Assembly: GCF_002305855.1 (NCBI RefSeq)
Contig: NZ_CP022163.1
Span: 2,356,292-2,420,291, forward strand
DNA length: 64,000 nucleotides
Direction of reading: 5' to 3'
Origin: Melittangium boletus DSM 14713
Lineage (GTDB): Bacteria; Myxococcota; Myxococcia; Myxococcales; Myxococcaceae
Shown here: in pieces, positions 41,761 to 53,872 of the stretch
Layout: every line of letters starts with the position of its first letter
Position numbering within the stretch: the first letter of the stretch is position 1
Position numbers and translations under genes: made by a program
Notes under the pieces: model-generated
Database searches by the model: none
Told to the model about the DNA's origin: nothing
The model's input: the letters and a program-made list of their open reading frames with translations, nothing else

Positions 41761-43683
41761 CTAGGGAGCCAGGCTGGAGTCGAGGGAGGAGACCGACTTG
41801 AGGGCGCGAGACTCCCCCCGCGCCGTCTTCTCGTCTTCCGACCTCGGTCCAATCACCGCGTTCACGGCCGCGAGCAACTCCACGTCGTGGTAGGGACGGG
41901 CACACCGCGCCGAGTCTGGTTGGGCCCAGGCGGGCCGGGAGGCCCCGGCGAGCACGATGGGGATGGGCCGGGCACGCGGCAGCTCCGCGAACGCCGCCAG
42001 GAAGATACCCAGGTGGGTGGGAGGCGCACCCGACGACAGCAGCACCAGATCCACCGGCTGGGAGGACGCCCGGCGCAGCGCCTCCACGCCGTCATGGGCG
42101 GTGAGCACCTCGAAGCCCTCGGCGCACAACACCCGCGCGGCCACTGCTTCCTGGCTCGGATCCTCGTCGAGTAGCAGGACGCGGCGCGGCATGCGCCGCA
42201 CCTCGCTCACGGGCATGGGAGGCAGATTCAAGGTGAAGGTGGACCCCGCTCCCTCCTCGCTCGTCATGGACATGGAGCCTCCGTGCAGCCGGGCGATGGA
42301 GTCACTGATGAAGAGCCCCAGGCCCAGTCCCCCGAAATGGCGGTGGGAGGAGTTCGCCGCCCGGTAGAAGCGCTGGAAGAGGCGCGCCTGGTCGGACGCC
42401 GGGACGCCGATGCCCCGGTCCCTCACATGGATGCCGGCCTGGCCCGCTCGGACTTCCACTTCCACGCAGATGGGCTCGCCCACGGGACTGTACTTGTGCG
42501 CGTTCTCCAGCAGGTTGACGAGCACCTGCTCCAGCCGATCCCGATCTCCCCTCACCCAGATGCGCTCGCGCGGCACGACCAGGGAGAAGGGGCGCTCGAA
42601 GGCGTGGCGGAACTGGTCCACCACCTCGGCCACCAGATGGCCCACCTCCAACGGAGCGGGGTGCAACGACAGCCGGCCCAGCTCCAGCCGCGACACGTCC
42701 AGCAGATCGTTCACCAGCCCCGCGAGCCGCTCCACCTGGCGCTTGGACTTGATGACGCTGGAGAGCTCCACCGGCTGGCCCTGGGCGAGCCGCCGCTCCA
42801 TGGAGTAGAGCGTGAGCTTGAGCGGCGTCAGGGGCGTCTTGAGCTCGTGCGAGGCGATGGACATGAACTCCTCGCGCACCCGCAGGGCCGCCTGGGCCTC
42901 GCGCAACAGGCGCGCGTTCTGCACCGCCACCGCCACCTGCCCCGCCGCGGCGCTCCACAGGTCCAGCTCGCGCATGGAGAAGGAGGGGCCCTGCTCCTTG
43001 TAGAGCACGAGCAGGCCCAACGCCCGCTTCTGGGACAGCAGCGGCACCGCGGCGTAGAGGGAGCCCGCGCCCTCGCCCGGTCCGCGCCGCACGCCGATCT
43101 GCGGCTGCCGGGTGGCGAGCGCCACCGCGAAGGAATCGCTATGGATTTCGGGGGTGTCCTCCCCGGCGGCCCCCATGGACAGGTCGGACACGGCCACGCG
43201 GCGCGGAGGCTGCCCCTCCTCGGTGAGGTAGACCTCGGCGCGGCGCACCTGGGCACAGCGCACCACCGCCACCACCGCCGCCTTGCACACGCTGTCCACG
43301 TCCAGCGTCTCGCTCACCTCGCGGGCGATCTCCTGCAGGGCCTGGGCGAACGTCACCTCGTCATCGGTGCCAGAAGGCTCGAAGAGCAGCCAGGTCCCCG
43401 GCGCGCCACCGGACCGGCACGGACGCGCATGGACGCGGGCCCGACGATGGCCCGAGGTGAGGACGTGCCCCGAGTAACCCTGACCCTCGCGCAGGGCCCG
43501 TTCCAGACAATCCCGCCCCCACCCCGCCTCCAAGCGGGCGAGGACCGGCTCGCCCACCCGGACGGACAGGTCCGTCTTGAGGGTGAAATCCGGGTCCACC
43601 CACTCCACACACAAGTCCGCGCCAAGCCGCATCACCCCGTGGGGGACGCACGCGAGCATGTCCTGGAAGTCGGATGGCAGCAT
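41761..43683 (-). CDS. GAF-domain hybrid sensor histidine kinase with degenerate receiver
   Basis: 640 residues: PAS-like N-terminus, a GAF domain (about 120-290), HisKA with the phospho-histidine in FMSIASHELKTPLTPLKL, HATPase with NLLENAHKYSPVG and DRGIGVPASDQARLF and GLGLGLFIS, then a receiver-like domain. In that receiver the phospho-acceptor aspartate position reads DLVLLSSGAP instead of DLVLLDxxMP, and the lysine near the end is also lost, so it is probably a pseudo-receiver used for binding or gating. The ATG at 43683 is preceded by no obvious other start. Divergent from queF. Confidence 0.88.
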   Translation of the reverse strand: MLPSDFQDMLACVPHGVMRLGADLCVEWVDPDFTLKTDLSVRVGEPVLARLEAGWGRDCLERALREGQGYSGHVLTSGHRRARVHARPCRSGGAPGTWLLFEPSGTDDEVTFAQALQEIAREVSETLDVDSVCKAAVVAVVRCAQVRRAEVYLTEEGQPPRRVAVSDLSMGAAGEDTPEIHSDSFAVALATRQPQIGVRRGPGEGAGSLYAAVPLLSQKRALGLLVLYKEQGPSFSMRELDLWSAAAGQVAVAVQNARLLREAQAALRVREEFMSIASHELKTPLTPLKLTLYSMERRLAQGQPVELSSVIKSKRQVERLAGLVNDLLDVSRLELGRLSLHPAPLEVGHLVAEVVDQFRHAFERPFSLVVPRERIWVRGDRDRLEQVLVNLLENAHKYSPVGEPICVEVEVRAGQAGIHVRDRGIGVPASDQARLFQRFYRAANSSHRHFGGLGLGLFISDSIARLHGGSMSMTSEEGAGSTFTLNLPPMPVSEVRRMPRRVLLLDEDPSQEAVAARVLCAEGFEVLTAHDGVEALRRASSQPVDLVLLSSGAPPTHLGIFLAAFAELPRARPIPIVLAGASRPAWAQPDSARCARPYHDVELLAAVNAVIGPRSEDEKTARGESRALKSVSSLDSSLAP

Positions 43684-43862
43684 GAGAGAACTGCCCCAGC
43701 AATTACGCCCCGTTCCGCGCGCCGACAAGGAGGTTGGAACACCCCGCGTCATCTCGGCCCCGGTGGCGTTGAAGGGCGGACAGCCAGGGCAGCTCTCGCG
43801 AGAACGAGCGTTCACCATTGGGGACTGCAATCCCCGAGGTGTGTGTTAGACGACACCCCGAT

Positions 43863-44273
43863 ATGGCCTCCCAACCCTCCAAGGACCTGAAGACCTTCGT
43901 CAACCCCGCGCCGGATCGCGACTATGAGATCGCCTTCGACGTGCCGGAGTTCACCTGCCTGTGCCCCCTGACGGGCCAGCCCGACTTCGCGCGCTTCCGC
44001 ATCCGCTATGTCCCGGATGAGCTGTGCGTGGAGCTCAAGAGCCTCAAGCTCTACATGTGGGCGTACCGCGACGAGGGGGCCTTCCACGAGAAGGTGACCA
44101 ACACGATCGCCGACGACATCGTGCGGGCCATCCAGCCGCGCAAGCTCACCGTGGAGGGTGACTTCTTCGTGCGCGGCGGCATCGGCACCGTGGTCACCGT
44201 CACCCACGAGAAGGCGGCCCGGAGCCGCCCGGCGGCGAAGAAGAAGGCCGCCACGCCCGCGCGCCGCAAGTAG
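43863..44273 (+). CDS. queF: 7-cyano-7-deazaguanine reductase (preQ0 reductase, QueF type I)
   Basis: 136 residues. NADPH-dependent reduction of the preQ0 nitrile to preQ1 in queuosine synthesis. Family signatures: the catalytic cysteine in [13 protein letters not shown] (Cys34, with Asp41) and the QueF motif [10 protein letters not shown]. The length matches the short type I (YkvM-like) enzymes. A lysine/alanine-rich tail ([13 protein letters not shown]) is not needed for catalysis. No other queuosine genes lie in this window. Confidence 0.95.
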   Translation: MASQPSKDLKTFVNPAPDRDYEIAFDVPEFTCLCPLTGQPDFARFRIRYVPDELCVELKSLKLYMWAYRDEGAFHEKVTNTIADDIVRAIQPRKLTVEGDFFVRGGIGTVVTVTHEKAARSRPAAKKKAATPARRK

Positions 44274-44281
44274 CCGCGGCG

Positions 44282-45373
44282 TCAGCGCACGGTCAGCCGC
44301 TGCACGACGTCCATCCAGTATGACTGGGTGGAGAGCAGTCCGGCACCCAGGCCCCCGGCGGCGATCAGCCCGGCCGCGAGCCAACGCGTCCAGGGCCTCG
44401 CCGGTGGCCGCGCCTTCGCGAGCCCTCCGGCCACGGCCAGCTCCTCCTGGGTGAGGTGGGCGAGGGCCTCGCTCTCGGTGAGCTTCTCGCGCTGGCGCAG
44501 GAAGCCCACGAGGAACGCCTCGCAGGACATGCCCATGCGCTGGGACAGGAAGGACTCCAGCTCGCGCCGCATGGAGGCGGCGTTGGGGAAGCGGTCCTCG
44601 GGCCGCACGTTCAAGGCGCGCTTGACGATGTCCGCGAGCGGCCGGGGCACCTGGGGCGCCACCTTGTGCAGCGGCTTGTAGTCGCCCTCGCGGATGCGCG
44701 CGAACACCTCGCCCGCGCTGCGGCCCTGGAAGGGGCGCGTTCCCGTCAGCGACTCGTAGAGCAACACCCCGAGCGCGAACAGGTCCGTGCGTCCGTCCAC
44801 GGGCGCGCCCGTCACCTGCTCGGGCGCCATGTACGAGGGCGTCCCCACCGCCATGCCCTGCGCGGTGAGCGTCTCCAGCGTCGAGTCCTTGGCCACGCCG
44901 AAGTCCATCAGCTTCACGTCCCCCGCCTTGGTGATCATCACGTTGGCGGGCTTGAGGTCGCGGTGGACGATGCGGCGGAAGTGGGCATGCTCCAACGCGT
45001 CCGCGACACGGGCCCCCACGGAGGCGACCACCTCGGGCGGCAGGGGCCCTTCCTTGAGGAGCTCGTGCAGCGTGGGGCCATCCACGTACTCCATCACCAT
45101 GAAGAGGACGTCGTTCTTCTCCACCAGGTCGTACAAGGTGACGATGTTCTGGTGACGGAAGGCCGCGAGCGCGAGCGCTTCCCGGCGGAAGCGCGACACG
45201 GACTCCTTGTCCCGCAGGGGATCCGCGAGCATCTCCTTGATGGCCACCTCGCGCTGCAGCATTTCGTGGAGGCCCCGGTACACCTGGGCCATGCCTCCGC
45301 GGCCCAGCTCTCCGAGCACGCGGTAGGCACCTATCTTGCGATGTTTGACGACGGGCTTGTCGGTGGATGGCAC
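44282..45373 (-). CDS. Membrane-anchored Ser/Thr protein kinase (Hanks type)
   Basis: 363 residues: kinase domain from about residue 15 to 280 with GELGRGGMAQVY, the VAIKE lysine, HRDLKPANV, DFGVAK and APEQ, then a C-terminal transmembrane segment (WLAAGLIAAGGLGAGLL) with a short outside tail lacking a sensor domain. Myxobacteria carry many such kinases in development and predation. The function here is unknown. Convergent with queF. Confidence 0.93.
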   Translation of the reverse strand: MPSTDKPVVKHRKIGAYRVLGELGRGGMAQVYRGLHEMLQREVAIKEMLADPLRDKESVSRFRREALALAAFRHQNIVTLYDLVEKNDVLFMVMEYVDGPTLHELLKEGPLPPEVVASVGARVADALEHAHFRRIVHRDLKPANVMITKAGDVKLMDFGVAKDSTLETLTAQGMAVGTPSYMAPEQVTGAPVDGRTDLFALGVLLYESLTGTRPFQGRSAGEVFARIREGDYKPLHKVAPQVPRPLADIVKRALNVRPEDRFPNAASMRRELESFLSQRMGMSCEAFLVGFLRQREKLTESEALAHLTQEELAVAGGLAKARPPARPWTRWLAAGLIAAGGLGAGLLSTQSYWMDVVQRLTVR

Positions 45374-45501
45374 GCCCGCGAGGCTAGCGATTCACCTGCG
45401 GCGCGTCGACCCGGCTGGAAGCGAGACAGTCTCGCGGTAGAAGTTGGCATCCACCGCACGTCCATGCCCGGTCCGCGCGCGTGAGGTAGAGTGCGCCCCT
45501 C

Positions 45502-45705
45502 ATGAAACACCGCAGCGCCTTGCTCCTGTCCGCCGTGATGTGCCTGCTCCCTGGCTGCTTCATCCGCCACGACACCGTCTACGTCCCCGTGGAGAAGGAG
45601 AAGAAACACCGGAAACACGCCGAGTGTCACCCCAGCGAGTACTGGGACGGCCAGCACTGTCGGCACAAGGGCAAGGGCCACGGCGCGCGCAAGCACGACC
45701 ACTGA
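45502..45705 (+). CDS. Small His/Lys-rich lipoprotein
   Basis: 67 residues with a lipobox (CLLPGC, Cys19) and a short mature part rich in His and Lys (EKEKKHRKHAECH, HCRHKGKGHG ... HDH) and two further cysteines. Its composition suggests metal binding or interaction with an anionic surface, but no family is recognised. Good signal peptide and plausible start; convergent with the response regulator. Confidence 0.7.
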   Translation: MKHRSALLLSAVMCLLPGCFIRHDTVYVPVEKEKKHRKHAECHPSEYWDGQHCRHKGKGHGARKHDH

Positions 45706-45712
45706 GGGAGCC

Positions 45713-46078
45713 TCACGTCAGCATCACCGGGCCCACGAAGCGGGCCACGGCGTCGAGCAGATGCTCGAGCCGGAAGGGCTTCTTGAGGAAGAACTGCCAG
45801 TGGCCGGGCTGGACGCCCCGGGGCTCGGCCTCGCTCATGAGGACGACCGGCACGGAGTCCAGTCCCGGCGTCTTGCGCATCACGTCCAGGACCTGCAGTC
45901 CGGAGAAGATGGGCAGCATCACGTCCATGAGGACGAGATCCGGCCGGAACTCGCTCAGGCGCTGGAGCGCTTCACGCCCGGTGCCACAGACGAACACCTC
46001 ATGGCCCTCGTCGCGCAGCACGTCCGCCACGATCTGCTGCACGTCGAACTCGTCCTCCACGACCAGGATGGTGCTCAC
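45713..46078 (-). CDS. Single-domain response regulator
   Basis: 121 residues: receiver only, with the acidic pair VVEDE, the phosphorylation site in LVLMDVMLP, and the terminal lysine in LKKPF. Its ATG overlaps the stop of the upstream KaiC-like ATPase (ATGA, 46075-46078), implying coupled translation. No output domain, so it probably acts by protein contact, perhaps with that ATPase. Confidence 0.93.
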   Translation of the reverse strand: MSTILVVEDEFDVQQIVADVLRDEGHEVFVCGTGREALQRLSEFRPDLVLMDVMLPIFSGLQVLDVMRKTPGLDSVPVVLMSEAEPRGVQPGHWQFFLKKPFRLEHLLDAVARFVGPVMLT

Positions 46079-47649
46079 CGGCCGCCTCCATCTTTCTTGC
46101 CGCCGCGCCGGCGCTTCGCCGGCTTCTTCTTCGCCGTCTTCTTCGCTGTCTCACGAAGCAGCGGCCGCGCCTCCTCGCGTATACGCCCCGTCCCACTGAG
46201 AATGGACTCCGCGGAGCGGAAGGAGTCGGCCACGTCGATGCCGCCGCGGGAGATGCGGAACTCGCGCAGCGAGGTGTCGTAGTGGCTCTCGCGCATCTTC
46301 ATGATGGAGAGCAACCGGTAGATCTGCGAGCGCATCTCCACGTAGCGCAGCAGCAGCACGGTCTCCACCACGTTGGCCAGCTCGGGCGTGGGCAGGTTCA
46401 GCTGGGGCTGGAAGAGCTCCAGCTCGTCCGTCATGACGGTGGTGACGTCCAGGGAACGCAATTGATTGGTCAGCGCCGACAGGAAGCGGGGCATGCGGTC
46501 CGGGTACACCGCCGCAGCGCGGAAGCCCTCGGCCCCGTCGATGAACAGGCGCCGCCGCTCCCGGCGTGTCTCCGCCCGGAGGGTCTCCAACAGCTGCTCG
46601 GCCAGCGAGTCCATGAAGTGCTCGAGTGGAGGCTGCCATACCAACTGGATGGTGCCATCGCGCACGTAGCGCTCCAGCGGAAGACCCACGTCCTCGGCCT
46701 TCTCGATGAGGCGGGGAGGCGGCTCGTAGAATCCGAAATACGTGCCTTTCTGACCCTGACGCGCCCCCTCCAGCAGGAATGACAGTCCCAGCAGCGTCTT
46801 GCCCGTTCCCGGCGCGCCCAGGAGCGCGGTGGTGGAACCCGAGGGCAGCCCACCGCTGAGCATCTCGTCCAGCCGCGGCAGCCCGAACGCCATGCGCGTG
46901 CGCTGCTCGTGAGCGAACTCCCCGGGGTGGGCGAACTGGACTTCCGTCCGGGGATGGACGGACACCCCCTCGGAGGAAATCTCCACCTCGTGACGGCCCC
47001 GGAGGTAGTCACCGCCGCGGAACTTGTGCACCGTCAACTCACGCACCGCCCGCGGGCCAATGAGCTGGTCCGACAACTCCAGCACCCCATCCACCAGGGT
47101 GTGCTCCACGTGCGTGCGCTCGCGCATGTTGGAGATGAGCAGCGTCGTGCAGCCCAGCAGACTCGCGAGCGCCTGGAGCGAATGGATGAATTCGCCATAG
47201 GCCTGCCGCGTGGAAGAGAACTGCTCCGCGCTCTCCATTCCGTCGACGATGAAGACCGTGGCCCGGCGCTCGCGCAGCGTGGTGCGGATGAGTTCCAGGA
47301 GTCCTGAGAACCCCTCGTCCCGCACCTTCTGATAGCCACTGATGTAATAGATCTTCTCGGGGACGTCCCCCAACCGGAAGAAGCTCATCCCCTCGAGGTG
47401 CCGCAACATCTTCCCGTGCGACTCGATGAGCAGGGTCATGTAGACACACCGCCCGCCGCTCTTCTCGATGTGGTTGAAGCACAGCTGGTTGGCCAGGATG
47501 GTCTTGCCACTGCCCGGAGGCCCCATCAGCGCGTAGGTGCCCCCCTGCTTCAATCCACCCTGGAGGATGAAGTCGAGCCGCGGGATGCCGCTCTGGACAC
47601 GTTCATCACGAGCGGGTTGCCCCGAACCACCTGTCGCCGACTCACTCAT
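46075..47649 (-). CDS. KaiC-like double RecA-fold ATPase
   Basis: 524 residues with two RecA/KaiC domains, each with a Walker A (GPPGSGKT and GAPGTGKT) and a Walker B-like segment (FIVDGM, LFIDGA). A basic tail follows (KKTAKKKPAKRRRGGKK). KaiC-like proteins without KaiA/KaiB are widespread and act as signalling ATPases. It is coupled to a response regulator. It lies divergent from the geosmin-encapsulin cluster with 217 bases between. Confidence 0.9.
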   Translation of the reverse strand: MSESATGGSGQPARDERVQSGIPRLDFILQGGLKQGGTYALMGPPGSGKTILANQLCFNHIEKSGGRCVYMTLLIESHGKMLRHLEGMSFFRLGDVPEKIYYISGYQKVRDEGFSGLLELIRTTLRERRATVFIVDGMESAEQFSSTRQAYGEFIHSLQALASLLGCTTLLISNMRERTHVEHTLVDGVLELSDQLIGPRAVRELTVHKFRGGDYLRGRHEVEISSEGVSVHPRTEVQFAHPGEFAHEQRTRMAFGLPRLDEMLSGGLPSGSTTALLGAPGTGKTLLGLSFLLEGARQGQKGTYFGFYEPPPRLIEKAEDVGLPLERYVRDGTIQLVWQPPLEHFMDSLAEQLLETLRAETRRERRRLFIDGAEGFRAAAVYPDRMPRFLSALTNQLRSLDVTTVMTDELELFQPQLNLPTPELANVVETVLLLRYVEMRSQIYRLLSIMKMRESHYDTSLREFRISRGGIDVADSFRSAESILSGTGRIREEARPLLRETAKKTAKKKPAKRRRGGKKDGGGR

Positions 47650-50116
<2,467 letters not shown>

Positions 50117-50176
50117 CCAGGCTTCGATAACCAAGAACCAGAACGTTTTCTTCTGCCTGAAGGGAAGAGGTAAGTC

Positions 50177-51583
50177 ATGACGAGTCCAGTGGGGAAGCCG
50201 GGTGATGAGAAGAGCCAGTTGAGCCTCGGAACGGCGGCGGCACGCCAGCTGACGACGACGACCAAGTCGCAGCCCCAGATGCAGGGAATTTCTTCCCGCT
50301 GGCTGCTCAAGCTGCTGCCCTGGGTGCAGGTCTCCGGTGGCACCTTCCGCCTCAACCGCCGCCTGAGCTACACCCTCGGCGACGGCCGGGTGTCCTTCGT
50401 CAACACCGGCGCGAAGGTCCAGGTCATTCCCCAGGAGCTCACCGAGCTGCCGCTGCTGCGCGGCTTCGATGACGTCGAGGCGTTGACCGCCCTGGCCAAC
50501 CGCTTCGAGCAGAAGGAGTACAAGCCCGGGGAGATCATCACCGAGGCCGGCAAGGAGGCCGATTCGATCTGCCTGATCGCCCACGGCAAGGTGGAGAAGA
50601 TCGGCAAGGGCAAGTACGGCGACGAGTCCGTGATCGGCTTCCTGGCGGACGGCGACCACTACAGCTACGAGGTGCTGCTCGAGTCGCAGGACTACTGGCA
50701 GTACACGGTCAAGGCCGTCACGTACTGCACCGTGCTGATCCTCCAGCAGTCCTCGTTCGAGTCCGTGGTGGCCTTGTCGCCGTCGCTCCAGAAGCACGTC
50801 GAGCAGTTCAAGGCCCGCAGGCACAAGAAGACGGATGGGACGGGCGAGGCCGCCATCGAGCTGTCCGCGGGCCACCATGGCGAGCCCGTGCTGCCGGGCA
50901 CCTACGTGGATTACGAGACGTCGCCTCGTGAGTACGAGCTGGCCGTGGCCCAGACCGTGCTCCAGATCCACACCCGCGTCGCCGACCTGTTCAACGACCC
51001 GATGAACCAGACCCAGGAGCAGTTGCGTCTGACCGTCGAGGCGTTGAAGGAGCGCAAGGAGCACGAGCTCATCAACAACCGCGAGTTCGGCCTGCTGCAC
51101 AACGCGGATCTCAAGCAGCGCATCCACACGCGCAGCGGACCGCCGACCCCCGATGACATGGACGAGCTGCTGGCCACCGTGTGGAAGGAGCCGTCGTTCT
51201 TCCTGGCCCACCCCCGCGCCATCGCCGCGTTCGGGCAGGAGTGCAACCGCCGGGGCATCTACCCGACCAGCGTCGAGATGCATGGCAACATGGTCCCCGC
51301 CTGGCGCGGCATCCCCATCGTGTCCTGCAACAAGATTCCCATCAGCGACACGCGCACCAGCTCCATCATCCTGATGCGCGCGGGTGAGAAGAACCAGGGC
51401 GTCATCGGCCTGCATCAGGCGGGCATCCCGGACGAGATCGAGCCCAGCTTCAACGTCCGGTTCATGGGCATCAACGAGAAGGCGATCATCTCCTACCTGG
51501 TCAGCACCTACTTCTCCACGGCGGTCCTCGTCCCCGACGCGCTCGGCATCCTCGAGAGCGTCGAAATCGGCCGCATGGAATAG
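50177..51583 (+). CDS. Family 2B encapsulin shell protein with cyclic-nucleotide-binding-like domain (subunit A)
   Basis: 468 residues. N-terminal arm (1-90, [16 protein letters not shown] then [23 protein letters not shown]), an inserted CNMP-binding-like domain (about 93-212, LPLLRGF ... [21 protein letters not shown]), and the HK97-fold core (about 222-468, [64 protein letters not shown], ending [18 protein letters not shown]). This is the architecture of Family 2B encapsulins, including EshA of Streptomyces griseus. The phosphate-binding cassette of the CNMP domain lacks the usual Gly-Glu and Arg, so ligand binding is doubtful. ATG 50177 has AGAGG upstream; the gene follows geosmin synthase after 60 bases. 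Confidence 0.92.
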   Translation: MTSPVGKPGDEKSQLSLGTAAARQLTTTTKSQPQMQGISSRWLLKLLPWVQVSGGTFRLNRRLSYTLGDGRVSFVNTGAKVQVIPQELTELPLLRGFDDVEALTALANRFEQKEYKPGEIITEAGKEADSICLIAHGKVEKIGKGKYGDESVIGFLADGDHYSYEVLLESQDYWQYTVKAVTYCTVLILQQSSFESVVALSPSLQKHVEQFKARRHKKTDGTGEAAIELSAGHHGEPVLPGTYVDYETSPREYELAVAQTVLQIHTRVADLFNDPMNQTQEQLRLTVEALKERKEHELINNREFGLLHNADLKQRIHTRSGPPTPDDMDELLATVWKEPSFFLAHPRAIAAFGQECNRRGIYPTSVEMHGNMVPAWRGIPIVSCNKIPISDTRTSSIILMRAGEKNQGVIGLHQAGIPDEIEPSFNVRFMGINEKAIISYLVSTYFSTAVLVPDALGILESVEIGRME

Positions 51584-51629
51584 GTAGTGCAGTCCGCACG
51601 CAGCTCAGACTCAGGGTGAGGGACCCCTC

Positions 51630-53051
51630 ATGGCGAATTCGGTGAACACGGGTAACGGTGGTGTGGTCGAGCAGCAGCAGACGAGCCTGAACACGGCCGC
51701 TGCCCGTCAGTTGACGACGACGACCAAGTCGCATCCGCAAATGGAGGGAATCTCTCCGCGCTGGCTGCTGCGGATGCTGCCCTGGGTGGAGGTGCCCGGC
51801 GGCGTGTATCGCGTCAACCGCCGCCTGACCTACACGGCGGGTGACGCGCGCCTGAGCTTTGGCAACGTGGGAGCCAAGGTGCAGGTCATTCCCCAGGAGC
51901 TGCGCAAGCTGCCGCTGCTGCGCGGCTTCGACGACGAGGACTCCGACTCGGTGATCGACACCCTGGCGAAGCAGTTCGTCCAGAAGGAGTTCAAGGCCGG
52001 AGACCTCATCGTCGAGGTGGGCCAGCCCGCCGAGCATGTCATCCTGCTCGCCCATGGCCGGGCCCAGAAGCTGGGCGTGGGCAAGTATGGCGATCCGGTC
52101 GTCCTCGACTCGCTGGGCGACGGCGACCACTTCGGAGATCAGGCGGTCGTGGAGTCGGACGACCGCTGGAAGTTCGCGGTCAAGGCGCTCACGCCGTGCA
52201 CGGTGATGATGCTGCCGCAGCGGATCTTCGAGGTGGTGATCTCCCAGTCTCCCTCCCTGGGCGCTCACGTCGGGCGGTTCAAGGAGCGGCTGAAGAAGCC
52301 CCAGGACAAGTCGGGGCAGGCCGCCATCGAGCTGTCCGCCGGCCACCATGGCGAGCCGACGCTGCCGCAGACGTTCGTCGACTACGAGCTCAGGCCACGC
52401 GAGTATGAGCTGAGCGTGGCCCAGACCATCCTGCGGGTCCACACCCGTGTCTCGGATCTGTACAACGATCCGATGAACCAGACCCAGGAGCAGCTGCGTC
52501 TGACCGTCGAGGCCCTGCGCGAGCGGCAGGAACACGAGTTGATCAACAATCGTGAGTTCGGGCTGTTGCACAACGCCGACCTCAAGCAGCGCGTCATCGC
52601 GCGCAGGGGGCCGCCCACGCCGGACGATCTGGACGAGCTGCTGAGCCGGCGCAGGAAGTCGCGCTTCTTCCTGGCCCACCCGCGCACCATCGCCGCGTTC
52701 GGTCAGGAGTGCAACCGGCGGGGGGTCTACCCGACCTACGTCGAGGTGGACGGCAACAAGTTCATCGGCTGGCGGGGTGTTCCCCTCCTGCCTTCCGACA
52801 AGATCCCCATCGGGAACGACGGCACGACCTCCATCATCGTGATGCGTACCGGGAAGGACGATCAGGGCGTCGTCGGCCTGCACCAGACCGGCATTCCGGA
52901 TGAGATCTCTCCCGGTCTCTCGGCCCGGCGCATGGACGTCAGCGATAAGGCCATCACCTCCTATCTCGTCAGCACCTACTACTCGGTGGCCCCCCTGGTC
53001 CCCGACGCGCTCGGAGTGCTCGAGAACATCCAACTCGGATTCGGGCGCTGA
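51630..53051 (+). CDS. Family 2B encapsulin shell protein with cyclic-nucleotide-binding-like domain (subunit B)
   Basis: 473 residues, paralogue of subunit A with the same arm ([16 protein letters not shown]), CNMP-like domain (about 97-220) and HK97-fold core. The arm and core are strongly conserved between the two, while the inserted domain and the tip loop around 330-400 differ most ([13 protein letters not shown] versus [29 protein letters not shown] versus [15 protein letters not shown]). The CNMP cassette keeps FGDQ but no Arg. Two non-identical shells next to one cargo suggest a mixed capsid. ATG 51630 has GAGGG upstream; the gene follows subunit A after 46 bases. Confidence 0.92.
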   Translation: MANSVNTGNGGVVEQQQTSLNTAAARQLTTTTKSHPQMEGISPRWLLRMLPWVEVPGGVYRVNRRLTYTAGDARLSFGNVGAKVQVIPQELRKLPLLRGFDDEDSDSVIDTLAKQFVQKEFKAGDLIVEVGQPAEHVILLAHGRAQKLGVGKYGDPVVLDSLGDGDHFGDQAVVESDDRWKFAVKALTPCTVMMLPQRIFEVVISQSPSLGAHVGRFKERLKKPQDKSGQAAIELSAGHHGEPTLPQTFVDYELRPREYELSVAQTILRVHTRVSDLYNDPMNQTQEQLRLTVEALRERQEHELINNREFGLLHNADLKQRVIARRGPPTPDDLDELLSRRRKSRFFLAHPRTIAAFGQECNRRGVYPTYVEVDGNKFIGWRGVPLLPSDKIPIGNDGTTSIIVMRTGKDDQGVVGLHQTGIPDEISPGLSARRMDVSDKAITSYLVSTYYSVAPLVPDALGVLENIQLGFGR

Positions 53052-53053
53052 CC

Positions 53054-53776
53054 TCAGCCGGAGACAGGCGGCAGGAGTCCCGCCTTCTCCAGCCGCTCGC
53101 GCACACGCGCGGCCAGGTCCATGTGCGCCGTGTTCCCCCGGGAAAAGGGTTCCGGGGTGAGGATGATGAGCGAGCCCCGATCCTCCACGGGCTCCACCCG
53201 CACGGATTTCGGAAGGGCCGGCACGCGTCCCCGAGCACGTGAGAAGTACATGAACCAGCCAAGGCAGGCGCCCGTCGGTTCCGCGAGCCTCTTCGAGGCC
53301 GGGTCATCTTCGGAGAGGATGACACACCGGTCTGGTTCCCAGGCGCGCACCAGAGCGTTCACCACCTTCTTGAGCACCGGAACGGTGAGCACCCGCCCCG
53401 CCGCGGGCTCCTCACGCGGCAGGTGGAGCACACACCCGTTGGCGTAGAAGGGCAGGCCCGAGCCGCAGGTGAAGCTCAGCTGGCCACCCCGCCCCTCCCG
53501 CTCCTCTCCGGTCCAGGCGTCGAAGTAGAACGCATCCCGGCCGAGCCGGTACTTCTTGCGCTCGAAGAAGCGCAGGAACGTGTCCTGGGTGGGCTCGAAC
53601 GGCAGCGTCAGCGCGTTCTTGCGTGAATACGCGTACTCGAACCAGCGGGCATAGGCCGGATCGCATTCCGCCAACGAGGCGAAGAGCAGCCCGGCGCGCC
53701 GGGCACACTCCCCAGCGGACTCCTTGCGACCTGCCCAATGTGCTCCCGCCTGGAAACGTTCCATTGGCCATGTCAT
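53054..53776 (-). CDS. Immunity protein of the Imm52 family (orphan)
   Basis: 240 residues. The pattern QAGAHWAGRKESAGECARRAGLLFASLAECDP, then FTCGSGLPFYANGCVLHLP, GWFMYFSRARG and VEDRGSLIILTPEPFSRGN matches the Imm52 family of polymorphic-toxin immunity proteins common in myxobacteria. No toxin gene is adjacent; the gene is convergent with encapsulin subunit B (2 bases apart). It may be a stand-alone immunity gene. ATG 53776 or 53764 could be used. Confidence 0.82.
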   Translation of the reverse strand: MTWPMERFQAGAHWAGRKESAGECARRAGLLFASLAECDPAYARWFEYAYSRKNALTLPFEPTQDTFLRFFERKKYRLGRDAFYFDAWTGEEREGRGGQLSFTCGSGLPFYANGCVLHLPREEPAAGRVLTVPVLKKVVNALVRAWEPDRCVILSEDDPASKRLAEPTGACLGWFMYFSRARGRVPALPKSVRVEPVEDRGSLIILTPEPFSRGNTAHMDLAARVRERLEKAGLLPPVSG

Positions 53777-53872
53777 ACGCCATGGGTAACAAAGGCACCA
53801 TCGGGAAGCGTATCCGGCCGCTCCTCTTCAGGCCTCGGACAGCACCGAAACGTCTGATATTCAAGGACCTTC

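Noticed and set aside
45502..45705. A peptide natural-product precursor
   Set aside because: The N-terminus is a plain lipoprotein signal and no modification enzymes lie nearby.
50177..53051. Crp/Fnr-type transcription factors
   Set aside because: CNMP-like domains are present but there is no helix-turn-helix; the rest is an HK97-type shell core.
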